Position numbers and translations under genes: made by a program. 5,712 nucleotides of DNA from Acidobacteriaceae bacterium (GTDB taxonomy: Bacteria > Acidobacteriota > Terriglobia > Terriglobales > SbA1), in assembly GCA_019237515.1 (NCBI GenBank), contig JAFAGX010000395.1:1-5712 (forward strand), given 5' to 3'. Shown here piece after piece: positions 5,401 to 5,712 of this stretch (its first letter is position 1; each line of letters begins with the position of its first letter). The notes beneath the pieces were generated by a model. The model was not told where the DNA came from. It did not search any database and worked only from the letters and a program-made list of their open reading frames with translations.

Positions 5401-5712
5401 CAGTCTGCGACACCTCCTCCATCCACGACCAGAGCTGCGCCGGTCATGAACGACGAATCATCCGAAGCTAAGAACAGCGAAGCCTGAGCAATCTCTTCCG
5501 CGGTTCCAATCCGTCCCAGCGGACGATTCGCGCAACCCGCCAGATAAGCCTGCCACTTCATTCCGCGCATCTTCGCGTCCTCAGGAAGCATAGGCGTATC
5601 CACATCTCCCGGGCAAATCGCGTTCACGCGAATGCCTTGTGGCCCATGATCAATCGCCATGGCCTTCGTCAGCAGAATCACGCCGCCCTTTGACGCGCAA
5701 TACGCAACCGCC
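5400..5712 (-). CDS. Short-chain dehydrogenase/reductase (SDR), C-terminal part, cut by window edge
   Basis: The reading frame is open to the last base of the window, so the true start lies beyond it; about 103 C-terminal residues are present. The fragment opens with YCASK, the YxxxK catalytic Tyr and Lys of classical SDRs, followed by NAICPGDVDTPM (the family's IxPGxxxTxM segment), RIGTAEEIA and the terminal MTGAALVVDGG strand. Classical SDRs of about 250 aa oxidise alcohols or reduce ketones with NAD(P)(H). The substrate cannot be told, and the cofactor-binding N-terminus is not visible. Its TGA shares one base with the next gene's ATG (TGATG), and its last codons carry that gene's ribosome site, so the two are almost certainly cotranscribed. 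Confidence 0.93.
   Translation of the reverse strand, partial: AVAYCASKGGVILLTKAMAIDHGPQGIRVNAICPGDVDTPMLPEDAKMRGMKWQAYLAGCANRPLGRIGTAEEIAQASLFLASDDSSFMTGAALVVDGGGVAD
5411..5420 (-). promoter_or_regulatory. Strong ribosome binding site for the PLP-enzyme gene, inside the SDR gene
   Basis: GGAGGAGGTG on the minus strand, 10 bases before the ATG at 5400, is a near-perfect anti-Shine-Dalgarno match. It also encodes Gly-Gly-Gly near the SDR C-terminus. It fixes the start of the aminomutase-like gene in the TGATG overlap and implies efficient translation of the second gene. Confidence 0.75.

Noticed and set aside
4958..5449. 163-residue plus-strand reading frame
   Set aside because: It is antisense to the PLP-enzyme gene and crosses into the SDR gene. 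Its composition is typical of the complement of a GC-rich gene, with no recognisable motif.
1..5712. CRISPR array, tRNA, insertion sequence or phage features
   Set aside because: No regularly spaced direct repeats, cloverleaf sequence, transposase or phage gene was found. The only repeats are the short palindromes and one 8-base tandem duplication.

Overview
All five genes lie on the minus strand, so transcription runs from high to low coordinates. The window suggests an acidobacterium of the Koribacter/Terriglobales kind. The basis is moderate GC, TPR and zinc-ribbon proteins of a style I associate with that group, and a palindromic repeat (CTTGTCATCCTGAG core) that I recall as abundant in acidobacterial genomes. 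This is an impression from pattern recognition, not a database result.

Right-hand region (3254-5712): a compact three-gene unit. It holds the C-terminal third of a short-chain dehydrogenase/reductase (cut by the window edge), a class III PLP enzyme of the glutamate-1-semialdehyde aminomutase type, and a ProC-like NAD(P) oxidoreductase. The first junction is a TGATG overlap and the second an ATGA overlap, so the three are very probably cotranscribed and translationally coupled. Both the PLP enzyme and the ProC-like protein keep their fold and cofactor signatures but lose family hallmarks at the substrate site. I therefore read this as a small-molecule (amino or imino compound) pathway, not housekeeping heme or proline synthesis. 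It is the best candidate in the window for something undescribed.

Middle region (1476-3128): an exported TPR protein with a GTG start, then a cytoplasmic-looking protein with a rubredoxin-like CxxC zinc ribbon and a second Cys/His cluster. The zinc protein has its own plausible promoter. Functions are unknown.

Left-hand region (1-1475): a complete Ada-type protein (Zn/methylphosphotriester domain, AraC helix-turn-helix, O6-methylguanine methyltransferase). It is bracketed by two same-direction copies of the palindromic repeat, one nearly intact (14-42) and one decayed (1396-1432). The 285-base gap upstream of ada holds that decayed copy and two more small hairpins but no gene. No tRNA, rRNA, CRISPR array, transposase or rho-independent terminator was seen.
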